From: Alteromonas sp. CI.11.F.A3
GTDB taxonomy: Bacteria > Pseudomonadota > Gammaproteobacteria > Enterobacterales > Alteromonadaceae
Direction: 5' to 3'
NCBI RefSeq assembly: GCF_032925565.1
Contig: NZ_CP136708.1
Coordinates: 1,674,001-1,738,000, forward strand
DNA length: 64,000 nucleotides
Part shown: piece by piece, positions 27,674 through 37,812 of the stretch
Layout of the letters: each line of letters begins with the position of its first letter
How positions within the stretch are numbered: the stretch's first letter is position 1
The notes under the pieces: model-generated
Told to the model about the DNA's origin: nothing
What the model saw: the letters and a program-made list of their open reading frames with translations, nothing else
The model's database searches: none
Translations under genes and position numbers: made by a program

Positions 27674-29143
27674 ATGCTACGAATCATCCAAGAAGCCCTG
27701 ACGTTCGACGATGTGTTGCTGGTTCCCGGCCACTCGACAGTTCTTCCACATACTGCCAAACTTCAAACTCGTCTAACTCGTGGTGTCACGTTAAATATCC
27801 CTATGGTCTCTGCGGCGATGGATACCGTCTCTGAAGCACGCCTAGCGATTGCACTTGCTCAAGAGGGGGGCATCGGTTTTATTCACAAAAACATGGAACC
27901 TGCACAGCAGGCAAAACATGTTCGTGAAGTGAAAAAGTACGAAAGTGGCGTGGTATCAGACCCCGTTACGGTTGCTAAAGATGCCACAATCGGCGAAGTT
28001 ATTAATCTTTCTAAGCGCCTTGGTTACTCTGGTTTCCCGGTAACCGACCATCAAAATAACCTCATTGGTATCGTTACTGGCCGTGATTTACGTTTTGAAA
28101 AACGTCTTGAGCTGCCTATTAGCAATGTTATGACAGGTAAAGACGACCTTGTTACTGTTAAAGAAGGTGCAAGTTCAGATCAAGTACTCGATCTTATGCA
28201 TGAACACCGCATTGAAAAAATTCTTGTGGTAGATGATGCGTTCAAACTTACCGGTCTTATCACGGTTAAAGATTTCCAAAAAGCCGAAAACAAACCGAAT
28301 GCCTGTAAAGATTCATTGGGTCGATTACGCGTAGGTGCAGCAGTTAGCGTTGGGCCAGGTACTGATGAGCGCATTCAACTTTTAGTTGAAGCCGGTGTAG
28401 ATGTTTTACTTATCGATACCTCTCATGGTCATTCGCAAGGCGTTATTGACCGCGTTAAGAAAGTACGTACCGATTATCCTGATGTACAAATTATTGCAGG
28501 TAACGTTGCAACCGGTGATGGTGCAAAAGCACTGGCCGATGCAGGCGTTGATGCGGTTAAAGTAGGTATAGGCCCAGGTTCTATTTGTACTACCCGGATC
28601 GTTACCGGTTGTGGTGTACCACAAATTACCGCGGTATCTGATGCGGTAGATGCACTTGCAGGTACAGACATTCCGGTTATTGCCGATGGCGGTATTCGTT
28701 TCTCTGGTGATATCGCGAAAGCCCTAGCCGCTGGCGCAAGCTGCGTAATGGTAGGTAGCATGTTAGCGGGAACGGAAGAAGCGCCAGGTGAAGTTGAACT
28801 TTATCAAGGTCGTTACTTCAAATCGTACCGCGGTATGGGCTCACTAGGCGCAATGAACCAAAATCACGGTTCATCTGACCGTTACTTCCAAGAATCAAAC
28901 AATGCAGAAAAACTTGTGCCTGAAGGTATTGAAGGTCGCGTAGCTTATAAAGGACCTATTGCGAATATCATCCATCAGCAAATGGGTGGGCTACGCTCTG
29001 CTATGGGGCTTACAGGCTGTGGCAGTATCGACGAACTTCGCACCAAAGCGCAGTTTGTTCGTGTTACTTCTGCTGGAATGGGCGAGTCGCACGTTCATGA
29101 TGTTAGCATTACTAAAGAAGCGCCGAACTACCGTCTAGGTTAG
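27674..29143 (+). CDS. guaB: Inosine-5'-monophosphate dehydrogenase
   Basis: 489 residues. It oxidises IMP to XMP with NAD+, the first committed step of GMP synthesis. The TIM-barrel catalytic loop contains the active cysteine in [13 protein letters not shown], and two CBS domains are inserted at about residues 90-205 ([10 protein letters not shown] near their end). C-terminal AYKGPI and GMGESHVHD blocks complete the barrel. guaA follows on the same strand after a ~95-bp gap, giving the standard guaBA arrangement. Confidence 0.97.
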   Translation: MLRIIQEALTFDDVLLVPGHSTVLPHTAKLQTRLTRGVTLNIPMVSAAMDTVSEARLAIALAQEGGIGFIHKNMEPAQQAKHVREVKKYESGVVSDPVTVAKDATIGEVINLSKRLGYSGFPVTDHQNNLIGIVTGRDLRFEKRLELPISNVMTGKDDLVTVKEGASSDQVLDLMHEHRIEKILVVDDAFKLTGLITVKDFQKAENKPNACKDSLGRLRVGAAVSVGPGTDERIQLLVEAGVDVLLIDTSHGHSQGVIDRVKKVRTDYPDVQIIAGNVATGDGAKALADAGVDAVKVGIGPGSICTTRIVTGCGVPQITAVSDAVDALAGTDIPVIADGGIRFSGDIAKALAAGASCVMVGSMLAGTEEAPGEVELYQGRYFKSYRGMGSLGAMNQNHGSSDRYFQESNNAEKLVPEGIEGRVAYKGPIANIIHQQMGGLRSAMGLTGCGSIDELRTKAQFVRVTSAGMGESHVHDVSITKEAPNYRLG

Positions 29144-29239
29144 ATTCGCGACAAGTTATATTATTATTACAGCGCATTAAGAGGCGGAGACTTTCCCGCC
29201 TTGTTGCCGCCTTCGTTCTATTATAAAACGGGTAAAAAC

Positions 29240-30817
29240 ATGACCACAAATATCCATGACCAACGCATTCTTATTTTAGATTTTGGATCACAGTACACGC
29301 AGCTTATTGCGCGTCGCGTACGTGAAATAGGCGTTTATTGTGAGCTTTGGGCTTGGGATGTGACCGAAGAGCAAATTCGAGAATTTAATCCACAAGGTAT
29401 TATTTTGTCGGGCGGCCCTGAATCGGTGACCGAAGAAAACTCTCCACGCGCCCCTGAATACGTGTTCGAAGCTGGCGTGCCTGTTTTTGGTATTTGTTAT
29501 GGCATGCAAACCATGGCGGCCCAACTGGGTGGCGGTGTTTTAGGCTCTGACAAGCGAGAATTTGGTTACGCACAGGTAGAAATTATTAAACCTACGTCTT
29601 TACTTAGCCACATTGAAGATAGCATTGGTGAAAATGGCAATGCACTGCTCGATGTATGGATGAGTCACGGTGATAAAGTTGCCGCAGTACCTGCTGGGTT
29701 CGAAACTATCGCGCAAACGGCTTCTTGTCCGCACGCTGCTATGTATAACGAAGAAAAGCAATTTTACGGTGTTCAGTTTCACCCTGAGGTTACCCACACT
29801 AAGCAAGGCATGCGTTTGCTAAGTCACTTTGTTATGGATGTGTGTAAATGCGAAAAGTTATGGACTGCCGATGCCATTATTGAAGATGCGATTGCGCGCA
29901 TTCAACAAAAAGTTGGCGACGACCGCGTTATATTAGGTTTATCGGGTGGTGTCGATTCATCGGTTACTGCCATGTTGCTTCACCGTGCTATTGGTGAAAA
30001 CCTCACCTGTGTGTTCGTAGATAACGGCTTGCTTCGCTTAAACGAAGCAGACCAAGTGATGGAAATGTTTGGTGACCATTTCGGTCTCAATATTATTCGT
30101 GTTGACGCTGAAGAGCGCTTCTTAGGGCGTTTAAAAGATATTGAAGATCCAGAACTTAAACGTAAAGCGATTGGTAATGAATTTGTCCGTGTATTCGATG
30201 AAGAAGCCGGGAAGCTTGCCAATGCGAAATGGTTAGCCCAAGGCACTATCTACCCAGATGTTATTGAATCTGCAGGTTCTGCTACAGGTAAGGCTCATGT
30301 GATTAAGTCTCACCACAATGTTGGTGGCTTGCCAGAAGATATGGCGCTAGGTTTAGTGGAGCCATTGCGAGAACTGTTTAAAGATGAAGTGCGTAAAATT
30401 GGTCTTGAGCTAGGTTTACCGTATGACATGCTTTATCGCCACCCATTCCCAGGGCCTGGTTTAGGTGTACGCGTTCTTGGTGAAGTGAAAAAAGAGTATT
30501 GCGATTTGCTACGACGCGCAGACGCTATTTTCATTGAAGAGTTGTACAACGCCGATTTATACCAGAAAGTAAGCCAAGCCTTTACTGTATTCTTACCTGT
30601 ACGTTCTGTGGGCGTAATGGGTGATGCCCGTAAATACGATTGGGTTGTATCGCTGCGTGCGGTAGAAACAATCGACTTCATGACAGCGCATTGGGCGCAT
30701 TTACCTTATGATTTCTTAGGTAAAGTATCGAATCGTATCATCAACGAAATTGATGGTATCTCCCGTGTTGTTTACGATATATCGGGTAAACCGCCAGCGA
30801 CGATTGAATGGGAATAA
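29240..30817 (+). CDS. guaA: GMP synthase (glutamine-hydrolysing)
   Basis: A 525-residue bifunctional enzyme converting XMP to GMP. The N-terminal class I amidotransferase has its nucleophile in FGICYGMQ and the His/Glu of FHPEVTH. The ATP-pyrophosphatase domain has the PP-loop GLSGGVDSS, and the C-terminal dimerisation domain ends in PPATIEWE. The ATG at 29240 gives exactly the E. coli length; an upstream in-frame start would add 13 unrelated residues. Confidence 0.97.
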   Translation: MTTNIHDQRILILDFGSQYTQLIARRVREIGVYCELWAWDVTEEQIREFNPQGIILSGGPESVTEENSPRAPEYVFEAGVPVFGICYGMQTMAAQLGGGVLGSDKREFGYAQVEIIKPTSLLSHIEDSIGENGNALLDVWMSHGDKVAAVPAGFETIAQTASCPHAAMYNEEKQFYGVQFHPEVTHTKQGMRLLSHFVMDVCKCEKLWTADAIIEDAIARIQQKVGDDRVILGLSGGVDSSVTAMLLHRAIGENLTCVFVDNGLLRLNEADQVMEMFGDHFGLNIIRVDAEERFLGRLKDIEDPELKRKAIGNEFVRVFDEEAGKLANAKWLAQGTIYPDVIESAGSATGKAHVIKSHHNVGGLPEDMALGLVEPLRELFKDEVRKIGLELGLPYDMLYRHPFPGPGLGVRVLGEVKKEYCDLLRRADAIFIEELYNADLYQKVSQAFTVFLPVRSVGVMGDARKYDWVVSLRAVETIDFMTAHWAHLPYDFLGKVSNRIINEIDGISRVVYDISGKPPATIEWE

Positions 30818-30836
30818 GAAAGAAATAACCTCATTG

Positions 30837-30929
30837 TTGTGCGCTTAGATACGTAATTGATATGATTTTTAATCGCATCGAATTAGAAGCTATGACGCTT
30901 TATAAAGTTCAAAAGCGCACAATTTTTTT
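30837..30929 (+). terminator. Branched structure with U-tract after guaA
   Basis: TTGTGCGCTT (30837-30846) pairs perfectly with AAGCGCACAA (30913-30922) and is followed by T7. The 66-nt interior can form two smaller hairpins: GAT..GATT with AATC..ATC around 30858-30881, and AAGC/GCTT. It would end the guaBA transcript; the size is unusual for a simple terminator. Confidence 0.6.
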
Positions 30930-31089
30930 AGGGTGATTTAGAAAATGCCAGTGTTAATTTTCTTATAGTTACGCGAAGATAAAGTATAACAATACAAATC
31001 CCTCTAGATAACGTCTTCACTATTACCGCAACGTTAAAGATGTCGACTGAATAGGGGAAAGAGCAGCTATTTCCTAAAGGGACTTTATT

Positions 31090-33012
31090 TTGCAATATCG
31101 CTCCGAGATTGATGGCTTAAGAGCATTAGCCGTATTACCAGTCATTCTATTTCATGCCGGGTTCAAATTCTTTGCCGGTGGCTTCGTTGGTGTCGATGTT
31201 TTCTTTGTTATAAGTGGCTATTTGATTACTTCTATTCTCATCGTAGAAATTGAGCGTGAAAAATTCAGCCTAGTTAATTTTTACGAACGTCGCGCTAGGA
31301 GAATATTGCCTGCGCTCGTATTTGTTATCGTGTTATGTCTCCCTATTGCATGGTTGACCATGACAGTAGACAGTTTTAAAGAGTTTTCCCATAGTATTGT
31401 TGCAGTAAGCCTTTTTGCATCCAACATCCTTTTTTGGCGAGAGAGCGGCTACTTTGAAGCTGCTGCTGAAGAGAAGCCTTTACTTCATACATGGAGTTTA
31501 GCGGTTGAAGAACAGTATTATCTAATATTTCCTCTACTCCTTATGTTTGCATGGCGACAAGGTTTTAAAAGAGAACGGCTTTTTTGGTTGATAGCATTTA
31601 TTGCCGTTCTGAGTCTGCTGGCATGTGAGTGGGGCTCTCGAAACAGTCCAAGTGCAAATTTTTATCTCGCTCCATTTCGTGGCTGGGAACTGTTAGCTGG
31701 CTCTCTAGCCGCTTTTATAGTTCAGAAACATGGTGTGAGATCTAACAATATCGCGGCATCTATCGGCCTTCTAATGGTGCTTTATGCTACATTTTACTTC
31801 GATAGCTTCGTGCCATTTCCTAGTTTTTATACGTTAGTGCCCGTGCTTGGTGTCGTGTTAATCGTTCTATTTGCCGATACTAAAACATTAGTTGGCCGCT
31901 TGCTTAGCCTTCGACTATTCGTAGGAATAGGCTTAATCAGCTATTCAGCTTACCTTTGGCATCAGCCTATTTTCGCCTTTACCAGAATACTTTCAGTGGA
32001 AGAGCCTTCCCATGGTTTGATGCTATCTCTTAGCATGTTAACTATGTTGTTGGCCTATGGAAGTTGGAAGTATGTAGAAACCCCCTTTAGGTTTAAGGAT
32101 AAGATAGATCGTAAAACGATATTTACGTATTCTTGCGTATCATTAATCGGTTTTATTGTAATAGGTGCTAGTAGTGCAATTTTTTCCCAAAAGCTAAATC
32201 CTGGCAATTTTAATACGCTAAACAGTTTTCAAATTGCAGAGGCATCGCGGAGTAATACACTATTAAGAGAAGAATCTTGGCATTTAGTCCGTCAATATGA
32301 CGAAGATGAGCTGTGGTTCGATTTAGATAAAAACTATGAGAATGCATTGATTATTGGAAACTCTCATTCCAAGGATTTATATAACGTACTGGAACATTCA
32401 AAGTATAGTGAGTCGCGTTTTTCTTTTGCTCGTTATGGGAGTGAAATTAGTGACATCAATAAGAATTTTTCTGAGCTTTCGGGCGTACCAAACTTCAAAT
32501 ACGCTGATACTATAATTATAGCTTCTAGGTATGACCTAGAGGATGTAGCTTCTTTAAATCAAGTTATAGAAAAATTTATAGAAGCTGGGAAGGAAATTAT
32601 TGTAGTGAATAATATCCACGAATTCCCTGAATACAGAACACGTAGTTGGACACTTGCAGACTTTATTGCTTATGCCGTCAGAGATGACAAGTCGTACGCC
32701 GATGATGAGGTTCTCGTAAACCATATCAATTCAGCTTATTTCAATGCCTACAGTGGTAATAAAACAACTACAAGAGTGGACTTCACTGGAACAGTGAGTG
32801 AAATTAATGAATCGCTCGCCCTTATAGCGAAAGCGTTTCCTAATGTTACGCTGCTGGATAGGATGGACTATATTTGTCAACCTGAGTTGAAACTGTGTTC
32901 TGGAGTAAATGAATCATTAGAAAAGCTATTTTACGATTATGGGCATCATACGTTAGCAGGGGCAAAATACTTTGGTGCTGAAGTTAGCCGTATAAACTGG
33001 TTGGAACCCTAG
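31090..33012 (+). CDS. OafA/YrhL-type acyltransferase with C-terminal SGNH domain
   Basis: A 640-residue integral membrane acyltransferase 3 protein fused to an SGNH hydrolase-like domain, the architecture of enzymes that O-acetylate lipopolysaccharide O-antigen or other surface glycans. The N-terminal YRSEIDGLRALAVLPVILFH motif and GGFVGVDVFFVISGYLI are diagnostic. About ten membrane helices span residues ~10-375. The periplasmic part has GNSHSKDLY (SGNH block I) and a terminal D-x-x-H-like element (YDYGHHT). It starts with TTG behind AAAGGG. It is a single gene without surface-sugar neighbours, which suggests acquisition or relocation. The acceptor is unknown. Confidence 0.88.
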   Translation: MQYRSEIDGLRALAVLPVILFHAGFKFFAGGFVGVDVFFVISGYLITSILIVEIEREKFSLVNFYERRARRILPALVFVIVLCLPIAWLTMTVDSFKEFSHSIVAVSLFASNILFWRESGYFEAAAEEKPLLHTWSLAVEEQYYLIFPLLLMFAWRQGFKRERLFWLIAFIAVLSLLACEWGSRNSPSANFYLAPFRGWELLAGSLAAFIVQKHGVRSNNIAASIGLLMVLYATFYFDSFVPFPSFYTLVPVLGVVLIVLFADTKTLVGRLLSLRLFVGIGLISYSAYLWHQPIFAFTRILSVEEPSHGLMLSLSMLTMLLAYGSWKYVETPFRFKDKIDRKTIFTYSCVSLIGFIVIGASSAIFSQKLNPGNFNTLNSFQIAEASRSNTLLREESWHLVRQYDEDELWFDLDKNYENALIIGNSHSKDLYNVLEHSKYSESRFSFARYGSEISDINKNFSELSGVPNFKYADTIIIASRYDLEDVASLNQVIEKFIEAGKEIIVVNNIHEFPEYRTRSWTLADFIAYAVRDDKSYADDEVLVNHINSAYFNAYSGNKTTTRVDFTGTVSEINESLALIAKAFPNVTLLDRMDYICQPELKLCSGVNESLEKLFYDYGHHTLAGAKYFGAEVSRINWLEP

Positions 33013-33120
33013 TTGTTAGCGCTCTTTTATTGTCAGAGATGAAAGTTTCAAAACTTGCTGTTAGTTCTATAATTTTTACGTATTAACGAATAGGTAAAGG
33101 TATTCAGCGTGATACCTTTT

Positions 33121-33154
33121 CTGTCACGTTTCTGTCATCAATATATCATTTAAT
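33121..33154 (+). promoter_or_regulatory. Pho box and -10 of the chemoreceptor gene
   Basis: Direct repeats CTGTCAC (33121-33127) and CTGTCAT (33132-33138) are 11 bp apart, matching the two-unit PhoB box. Ten bp later comes TTTAAT (33149-33154) as -10, with no -35 needed, the standard layout of PhoB-activated promoters. The gene starts ~50 bp downstream. Confidence 0.75.
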
Positions 33155-33204
33155 GGTGGCGTTTCATGATTTTCGCATTTTTATTAGACTAAAGGTTAGC
33201 CGCT

Positions 33205-34827
33205 GTGTTCAATTATACCAGTATCAGTCGATTGGTAATTACCCCTGTGCTTGCGAGCTTATGTTTATTGGTTTTTCTAAACGCCGCATCCATCTACAAA
33301 TCTTTCTCGCTGCTAAACAGTTTCGAATCACTAGAGCATACCCTTGTTCAGGCAGAGCGTGACGTTAACGCAACCTTAAATACCTTCAAAACCCAAGTTC
33401 AGGAGTGGAAAAATACATTGCTGAGAGGACACAACGACGACGATCGTGAAAAGTACTGGTCTCGTTTTCAAAAACGAGAAGCTGAGATAAAGCAACAATT
33501 TAGCCAAATGCTGGCAAACCCTGTAGTAAGCGACAAAGCCAAAGCGGATATTCGAAAATTCCAGACAGCGCACGCCTTTATGGCAGAAAAGTACAGAGAA
33601 GGTTATGCGGCTTTTATCGCATCGGGCCTAGACCCGAAAGTAGGGGATAGTTACGTTCGTGGTATCGACCGAGAGCCTGCAAAATTACTTGGAAGCATTG
33701 CTGATGAAATAGCACATCAATCTGAACTAGCCATTACTGATTTAAAAAACGGTACGCGCAGGATGTTGTGGCTCATTTTGCTTGCTGCTATTGTGCTGTC
33801 ACTGCTATCTGTAGTTTATGTAATTAGTCGTCTTCGCTCTCAAGTGATTAACCCTACTCGTGAAGTAGCCGCGTGTATTTCTAACCTCGCTACTAGTCAA
33901 TACGATTACCCGCTGACTTATTCAAGTGGACACGAGCTAGGCATTTTGGCTGACTCTGCCAGAGCATTACAAAGCAAGTTAAAAAACTCGGTTACCCAAT
34001 TGCATCAAACTGAATTAGAAATGGAACGGGCTTTCGTTGCCCTTGGCGATGTAGGGCAATCAATTATGGATGGCGCGGTAGAGCAGCGCGATGCTTCACT
34101 ATCGTTAGATGCCACCACTGATAAACTAAAAGGCATAGTACAGAACTTGGTTGCGATTACTGACCAAGTGGCTGTGGCTACCAAAAATTCAGAAGAGAAC
34201 GTAGCGAGTTGCTATTCAACTTTTGAGCGTGCAAATACTGGGTTTAAACAACTAGCAAAAACAGTAACAGAGTCGAGTGATATTGTAAGCGACCTACAAA
34301 GCCGCAGTAAAAATATTCTCAAAGTGGTTAATGTAATTAACGAAATTGCCGATCAAACCAACTTATTAGCACTGAATGCTGCCATTGAAGCCGCTAGGGC
34401 AGGCGAGCATGGCAGAGGCTTTGCCGTGGTAGCAGATGAAGTGCGGGCGTTGGCAGCGAAAACACAGCAATCGACGAAAGAGATAAACGATATTCTTAGT
34501 AGTTTTGAAGCCGAAGCCCGTGGAGCCGTGTTGGCCATGGAAGAAGGTAAGCAGCTCTCAGACAGCAATGCGGCTGAAGCTGCTATTGCATTACAAACCC
34601 TGAATAATGTGGTTGATGATATTAAGGAAACGGCAAGCGTTGTGGTTGCCCTTAATGAAGCAGCTGACGAGCAAGAGGCAGTGTTATCGCAGGTGGAAAG
34701 TATTATTGCGAATGTGGTGGCATCGTCTGACCGCTATCATAAATTGGCGCAACGTGATGACATGGCTGAGTCGATGAAGAGTATGTCGGTCAATGTGGAA
34801 AAAGTGGTGAACAGTTTAACCCGCTAA
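33205..34827 (+). CDS. Methyl-accepting chemotaxis protein
   Basis: A 540-residue transmembrane chemoreceptor. TM1 is at about residues 8-30, a ~155-residue periplasmic helical sensor follows, TM2 is at about 186-207 ([20 protein letters not shown]), then a HAMP-like region and a cytoplasmic coiled coil. The kinase-control hairpin tip ([22 protein letters not shown]) is canonical. No CheR-tethering pentapeptide is present at the C-terminus. It starts with GTG behind AAAGG. A Pho-box promoter upstream suggests induction under phosphate starvation, so the ligand may relate to phosphorus acquisition; that is inference. Confidence 0.93.
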   Translation: MFNYTSISRLVITPVLASLCLLVFLNAASIYKSFSLLNSFESLEHTLVQAERDVNATLNTFKTQVQEWKNTLLRGHNDDDREKYWSRFQKREAEIKQQFSQMLANPVVSDKAKADIRKFQTAHAFMAEKYREGYAAFIASGLDPKVGDSYVRGIDREPAKLLGSIADEIAHQSELAITDLKNGTRRMLWLILLAAIVLSLLSVVYVISRLRSQVINPTREVAACISNLATSQYDYPLTYSSGHELGILADSARALQSKLKNSVTQLHQTELEMERAFVALGDVGQSIMDGAVEQRDASLSLDATTDKLKGIVQNLVAITDQVAVATKNSEENVASCYSTFERANTGFKQLAKTVTESSDIVSDLQSRSKNILKVVNVINEIADQTNLLALNAAIEAARAGEHGRGFAVVADEVRALAAKTQQSTKEINDILSSFEAEARGAVLAMEEGKQLSDSNAAEAAIALQTLNNVVDDIKETASVVVALNEAADEQEAVLSQVESIIANVVASSDRYHKLAQRDDMAESMKSMSVNVEKVVNSLTR

Positions 34828-34936
34828 TACATGATATTGAGTATAATGAAATGAAGTTAGTTTAAGTGCATGCTTCGTTTTCACAAACTCACTGGGGTTT
34901 TCGCCGCAAATAAAACAAGGTAGTGACTGAGACGTT

Positions 34937-35833
34937 ATGATCCCACTGGTATTCCATCCTATTTATAGCCAACTCAGCTTACCTGAACGCCATCGCTTCC
35001 CCATTGATAAATACCAAGGTATTCGAAATGCGTTATCGGCTCATGGTGTCGCTGATAATGTATTTCACACACCTTCGCCGTTTGCGGTATCAGAGTTGGA
35101 GTCTCACTTTGACAAAGACTATGTTCAGCAGTTAACAAGCGGCACATTAGATAAAAAAGCCATGCGTCGTATCGGCTTTCCTTGGTCTGATCAACTCATC
35201 GAACGTACGCTTACCGCCGTGGCTGGCACCTGTTTAACTGCTGAGTTGGCTATAAAGCATGGTAAGGCGTTGAATTTGACCGGCGGCTACCATCATGCTT
35301 TCTCAGACTTTGGATCAGGGTTTTGCTTATTTAACGATTTATTTCTTGCCGCTAAAGCGATGCAAAAATGTGATGGTATAGATAATGTGTTAATTATCGA
35401 CTTTGACGTCCATCAGGGTGACGGTACCGCTAAGCTTGCTCAATACGATAATAGTATTTTCACTGTGTCAGTTCATGGTGAGAAAAACTTCCCTTATCGA
35501 AAGCAGCATTCAAATATCGATATAGGTATGGTGAAGGGCTGTGAAGACGACGAATATTTAAATGCGGTACAAGAAACCCTCGCCATGGTGGCCATGCAAT
35601 TTCAAGCAGATGCCATTATTTATGACGCTGGCGTAGATATTCATATTAATGACGACTTGGGTTTATTAAATATCACAACCGAAGGCGTTGGTGCTCGAGA
35701 TGATATGGTTTTTGCGTTTGCTGAACGTATGGGAGTACCCATTGCGGCGGTTATTGGTGGTGGTTATCAGCGCGATATAGAAGCGTTAGTGGATGTTCAT
35801 TTGCAATTGTATAAAGCTGCTGGTGTTATTTAA
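34937..35833 (+). CDS. HDAC-like (class II/AcuC-related) deacetylase family protein
   Basis: A 298-residue zinc-dependent arginase/deacetylase-fold protein. Family motifs: tandem histidines (TGGYHHAFSDFGSGFCLFND), the metal-binding IIDFDVHQGDGTA, and a second acidic metal ligand in IYDAGVDIHINDDLG, plus a glycine-rich VIGGGYQ. Bacterial relatives deacetylate lysines, polyamines or small amides; substrate unknown. It is monocistronic, bounded downstream by a bidirectional terminator shared with pldA. Confidence 0.88.
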   Translation: MIPLVFHPIYSQLSLPERHRFPIDKYQGIRNALSAHGVADNVFHTPSPFAVSELESHFDKDYVQQLTSGTLDKKAMRRIGFPWSDQLIERTLTAVAGTCLTAELAIKHGKALNLTGGYHHAFSDFGSGFCLFNDLFLAAKAMQKCDGIDNVLIIDFDVHQGDGTAKLAQYDNSIFTVSVHGEKNFPYRKQHSNIDIGMVKGCEDDEYLNAVQETLAMVAMQFQADAIIYDAGVDIHINDDLGLLNITTEGVGARDDMVFAFAERMGVPIAAVIGGGYQRDIEALVDVHLQLYKAAGVI

Positions 35834-35864
35834 ATAAGAGGCCCGACAAACGAGGCCTCTTATT
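35833..35864. terminator. Bidirectional terminator between the deacetylase gene and pldA
   Basis: Perfect 11-bp stem AATAAGAGGCC/GGCCTCTTATT around a 10-nt loop. It starts at the last base of the deacetylase stop codon and lies ten bases before the end of the convergent pldA gene. Confidence 0.75.
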
Positions 35865-35874
35865 GATTTAATGC

Positions 35875-36819
35875 TTATAGGAAAAGTAGCTGGAAGCCTA
35901 AACCCACACGCTCTTGAGAGCGGTTATAATCAATCAGTGAGTCGCCATAGCCGTTAAAGTACTGAAACAGTAATTCATAACGGTCGGTAAGCGGATAGGT
36001 TAAATCAACTTGAATACTACCTCGGTTATTCCCTAAGTTAAGGTTATTGCGAAGCAATGCCATTACTTTGAAATTACCAAGCTTTCGCCCGTAACCAAAT
36101 TCCATACGGCCATAATAGTTTTCGATATCAGGGTTATCATCACCGGTAGGGTCAAGGGGGCCTTCTTTGTCGTCTTCAGGAATACGATACCAAGTTTTTA
36201 AATAATAAATATCATCTTGGTCACTAAACACAACAGAGGCGAAAATACGGTTCCAGCTTCTAGAGCTAAGGCCACTCTGTCCGTTAGACATATGGTTGAA
36301 CCCTACTTGAAAGGTATTAAATTTATACCCTAAAACGGAATAGTCTGCCGTTTCTTGCCAAAATATTTCTGGCTCATAATTGGTTTCTCTGAAAGGTTTA
36401 GACACTTCGCTGTTGTATAACTGCCAAAACGAAGTAAGGGTAAAGCCAAGGTAAACGCCGTCAAACCCAGTGTCTTCCAAATAAAGAGGCAGCTTTACGC
36501 TAACCTGAAATTTGGCTTCTTTTTTATCGACATTTTCTTCTGTGAGTTCGTCATTACCGTTTGAATTTGGATTGGTAATGTAAGTCATAGGAAGTAAATA
36601 GTTTTGTCTATGCTGTGTGATAGCAAAAACGTTATCAATGGCTTCCTTGTCACCTTCCAAGCGGTTATCGAGCGCACTTTCAGTTGTGGTATCTCGTTTA
36701 ATGATATCAATAACTTCAATATCACTCTCTTGTTCATCTTGCGCATTTTCTTGGGCAAGAGCACTAATGCTGCACAGACTGACTGCAGCCAATATTAAAA
36801 ATGGCTTAAACACTGACAC
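35875..36819 (-). CDS. pldA: Outer-membrane phospholipase A (OMPLA)
   Basis: A 314-residue beta-barrel phospholipase that hydrolyses phospholipids misplaced in the outer leaflet. A Sec signal peptide (LILAAVSLCSISALA) is followed by an acidic segment. The active-site block NHMSNGQSG carries the catalytic His and Ser, and SRSWNR follows, as in PldA. Amphipathic strands run to the C-terminal aromatic-rich end (GLGFQLLFL). It starts with GTG. It is convergent with the HDAC-like gene and divergent from nothing close; the next minus-strand gene upstream is the MBL-fold hydrolase. Confidence 0.9.
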   Translation of the reverse strand: MSVFKPFLILAAVSLCSISALAQENAQDEQESDIEVIDIIKRDTTTESALDNRLEGDKEAIDNVFAITQHRQNYLLPMTYITNPNSNGNDELTEENVDKKEAKFQVSVKLPLYLEDTGFDGVYLGFTLTSFWQLYNSEVSKPFRETNYEPEIFWQETADYSVLGYKFNTFQVGFNHMSNGQSGLSSRSWNRIFASVVFSDQDDIYYLKTWYRIPEDDKEGPLDPTGDDNPDIENYYGRMEFGYGRKLGNFKVMALLRNNLNLGNNRGSIQVDLTYPLTDRYELLFQYFNGYGDSLIDYNRSQERVGLGFQLLFL

Positions 36820-36866
36820 TTGTGGTGTTCTCCGTTAGGTAAGTCGTTATTATTTGCTGAGTTATC

Positions 36867-37712
36867 TTAATCAGCGAAGTCCAATGTTTGGCCTTCCGCT
36901 GATGCAAATATTTTAAGGTTCGATTCTGCAATAGTGATGTAATCTATACAGTGTTCAACCACCATATCAATATCCTCATCTGTGCGATCTGGATCATGGC
37001 TATACAGCGCTAATTGTTTTGAATTGCTTGCCATGGCGAGTTTTACCGCTTCTTCAGCAACTGAATGACCCCAACCTGTTTTAGCAGGCATATCTGACAT
37101 CATATATTGTGCATCGTGAATAATAACGTCTGCATTTCTAGCAAAATCGACAAATGTTAGAAAGTCAGTTTCTTTTTTATACGGCGGGTAGAGTTCGTTG
37201 TCAGTAATGTAGGCTATTTTAGTGCCTTTTTCTTCAATACTATAGGCGCTACCCTTGCCAGGGTGATTAATTGGTATTCGGCGAATGGTCGCAGAACCAA
37301 TTTCCCAAATATCTTGCTCAGGCGGAATAATGGTTAGATGGAGCTTCGATTGTAACGCACTGACAGGAACAGGAAACGTTGAGCCTTCCATTTGTTTTAA
37401 AATTTGATCGTGTTCGGGCAAGGTCGTTTGCCCTGGATAAATATAGATATCTCTGTCTTTTTGAAAGATAGGGCTAAAGAATGGAAAACCTTGTATGTGA
37501 TCCCAGTGATTATGGCTGAGCAACAAGTGAATAGGGGTATCTTTGCTGCGAAGTTTATTTCCTAACAGCCTGATACCCGTTCCCGAATCAAGCACAATAT
37601 CTGTGCCATCGGCTAATTCAATATGAACGCATGCGGTATTACCACCATAGCGAGCATAGGCTTTTCCAGGAGTAGGAATAGAGCCTCTCACGCCGTAAAA
37701 TGTTAACCGCAT
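36867..37712 (-). CDS. Metallo-beta-lactamase-fold hydrolase
   Basis: 281 residues with an N-terminal FYGVRGSIPTPG motif and the metal site HNHWDHIQGFPFF (H-x-H-x-D-H type), further His/Asp ligands in HDAQYM and YSHDPD. These features fit the cAMP phosphodiesterase/RNase Z-like branch of the superfamily rather than beta-lactamases. The substrate is unknown; a phosphodiester is likely. Same strand as proS, ~100 bp downstream of it. Confidence 0.85.
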   Translation of the reverse strand: MRLTFYGVRGSIPTPGKAYARYGGNTACVHIELADGTDIVLDSGTGIRLLGNKLRSKDTPIHLLLSHNHWDHIQGFPFFSPIFQKDRDIYIYPGQTTLPEHDQILKQMEGSTFPVPVSALQSKLHLTIIPPEQDIWEIGSATIRRIPINHPGKGSAYSIEEKGTKIAYITDNELYPPYKKETDFLTFVDFARNADVIIHDAQYMMSDMPAKTGWGHSVAEEAVKLAMASNSKQLALYSHDPDRTDEDIDMVVEHCIDYITIAESNLKIFASAEGQTLDFAD

Positions 37713-37812
37713 ATGTTCACCGTTTTTATTTTTTTAGCTAACCGCTATTGCAAAGCTATATACAAAATTAAATGCAAGATTACTAATATTTATCTTTCAA
37801 TAATAGACAATG

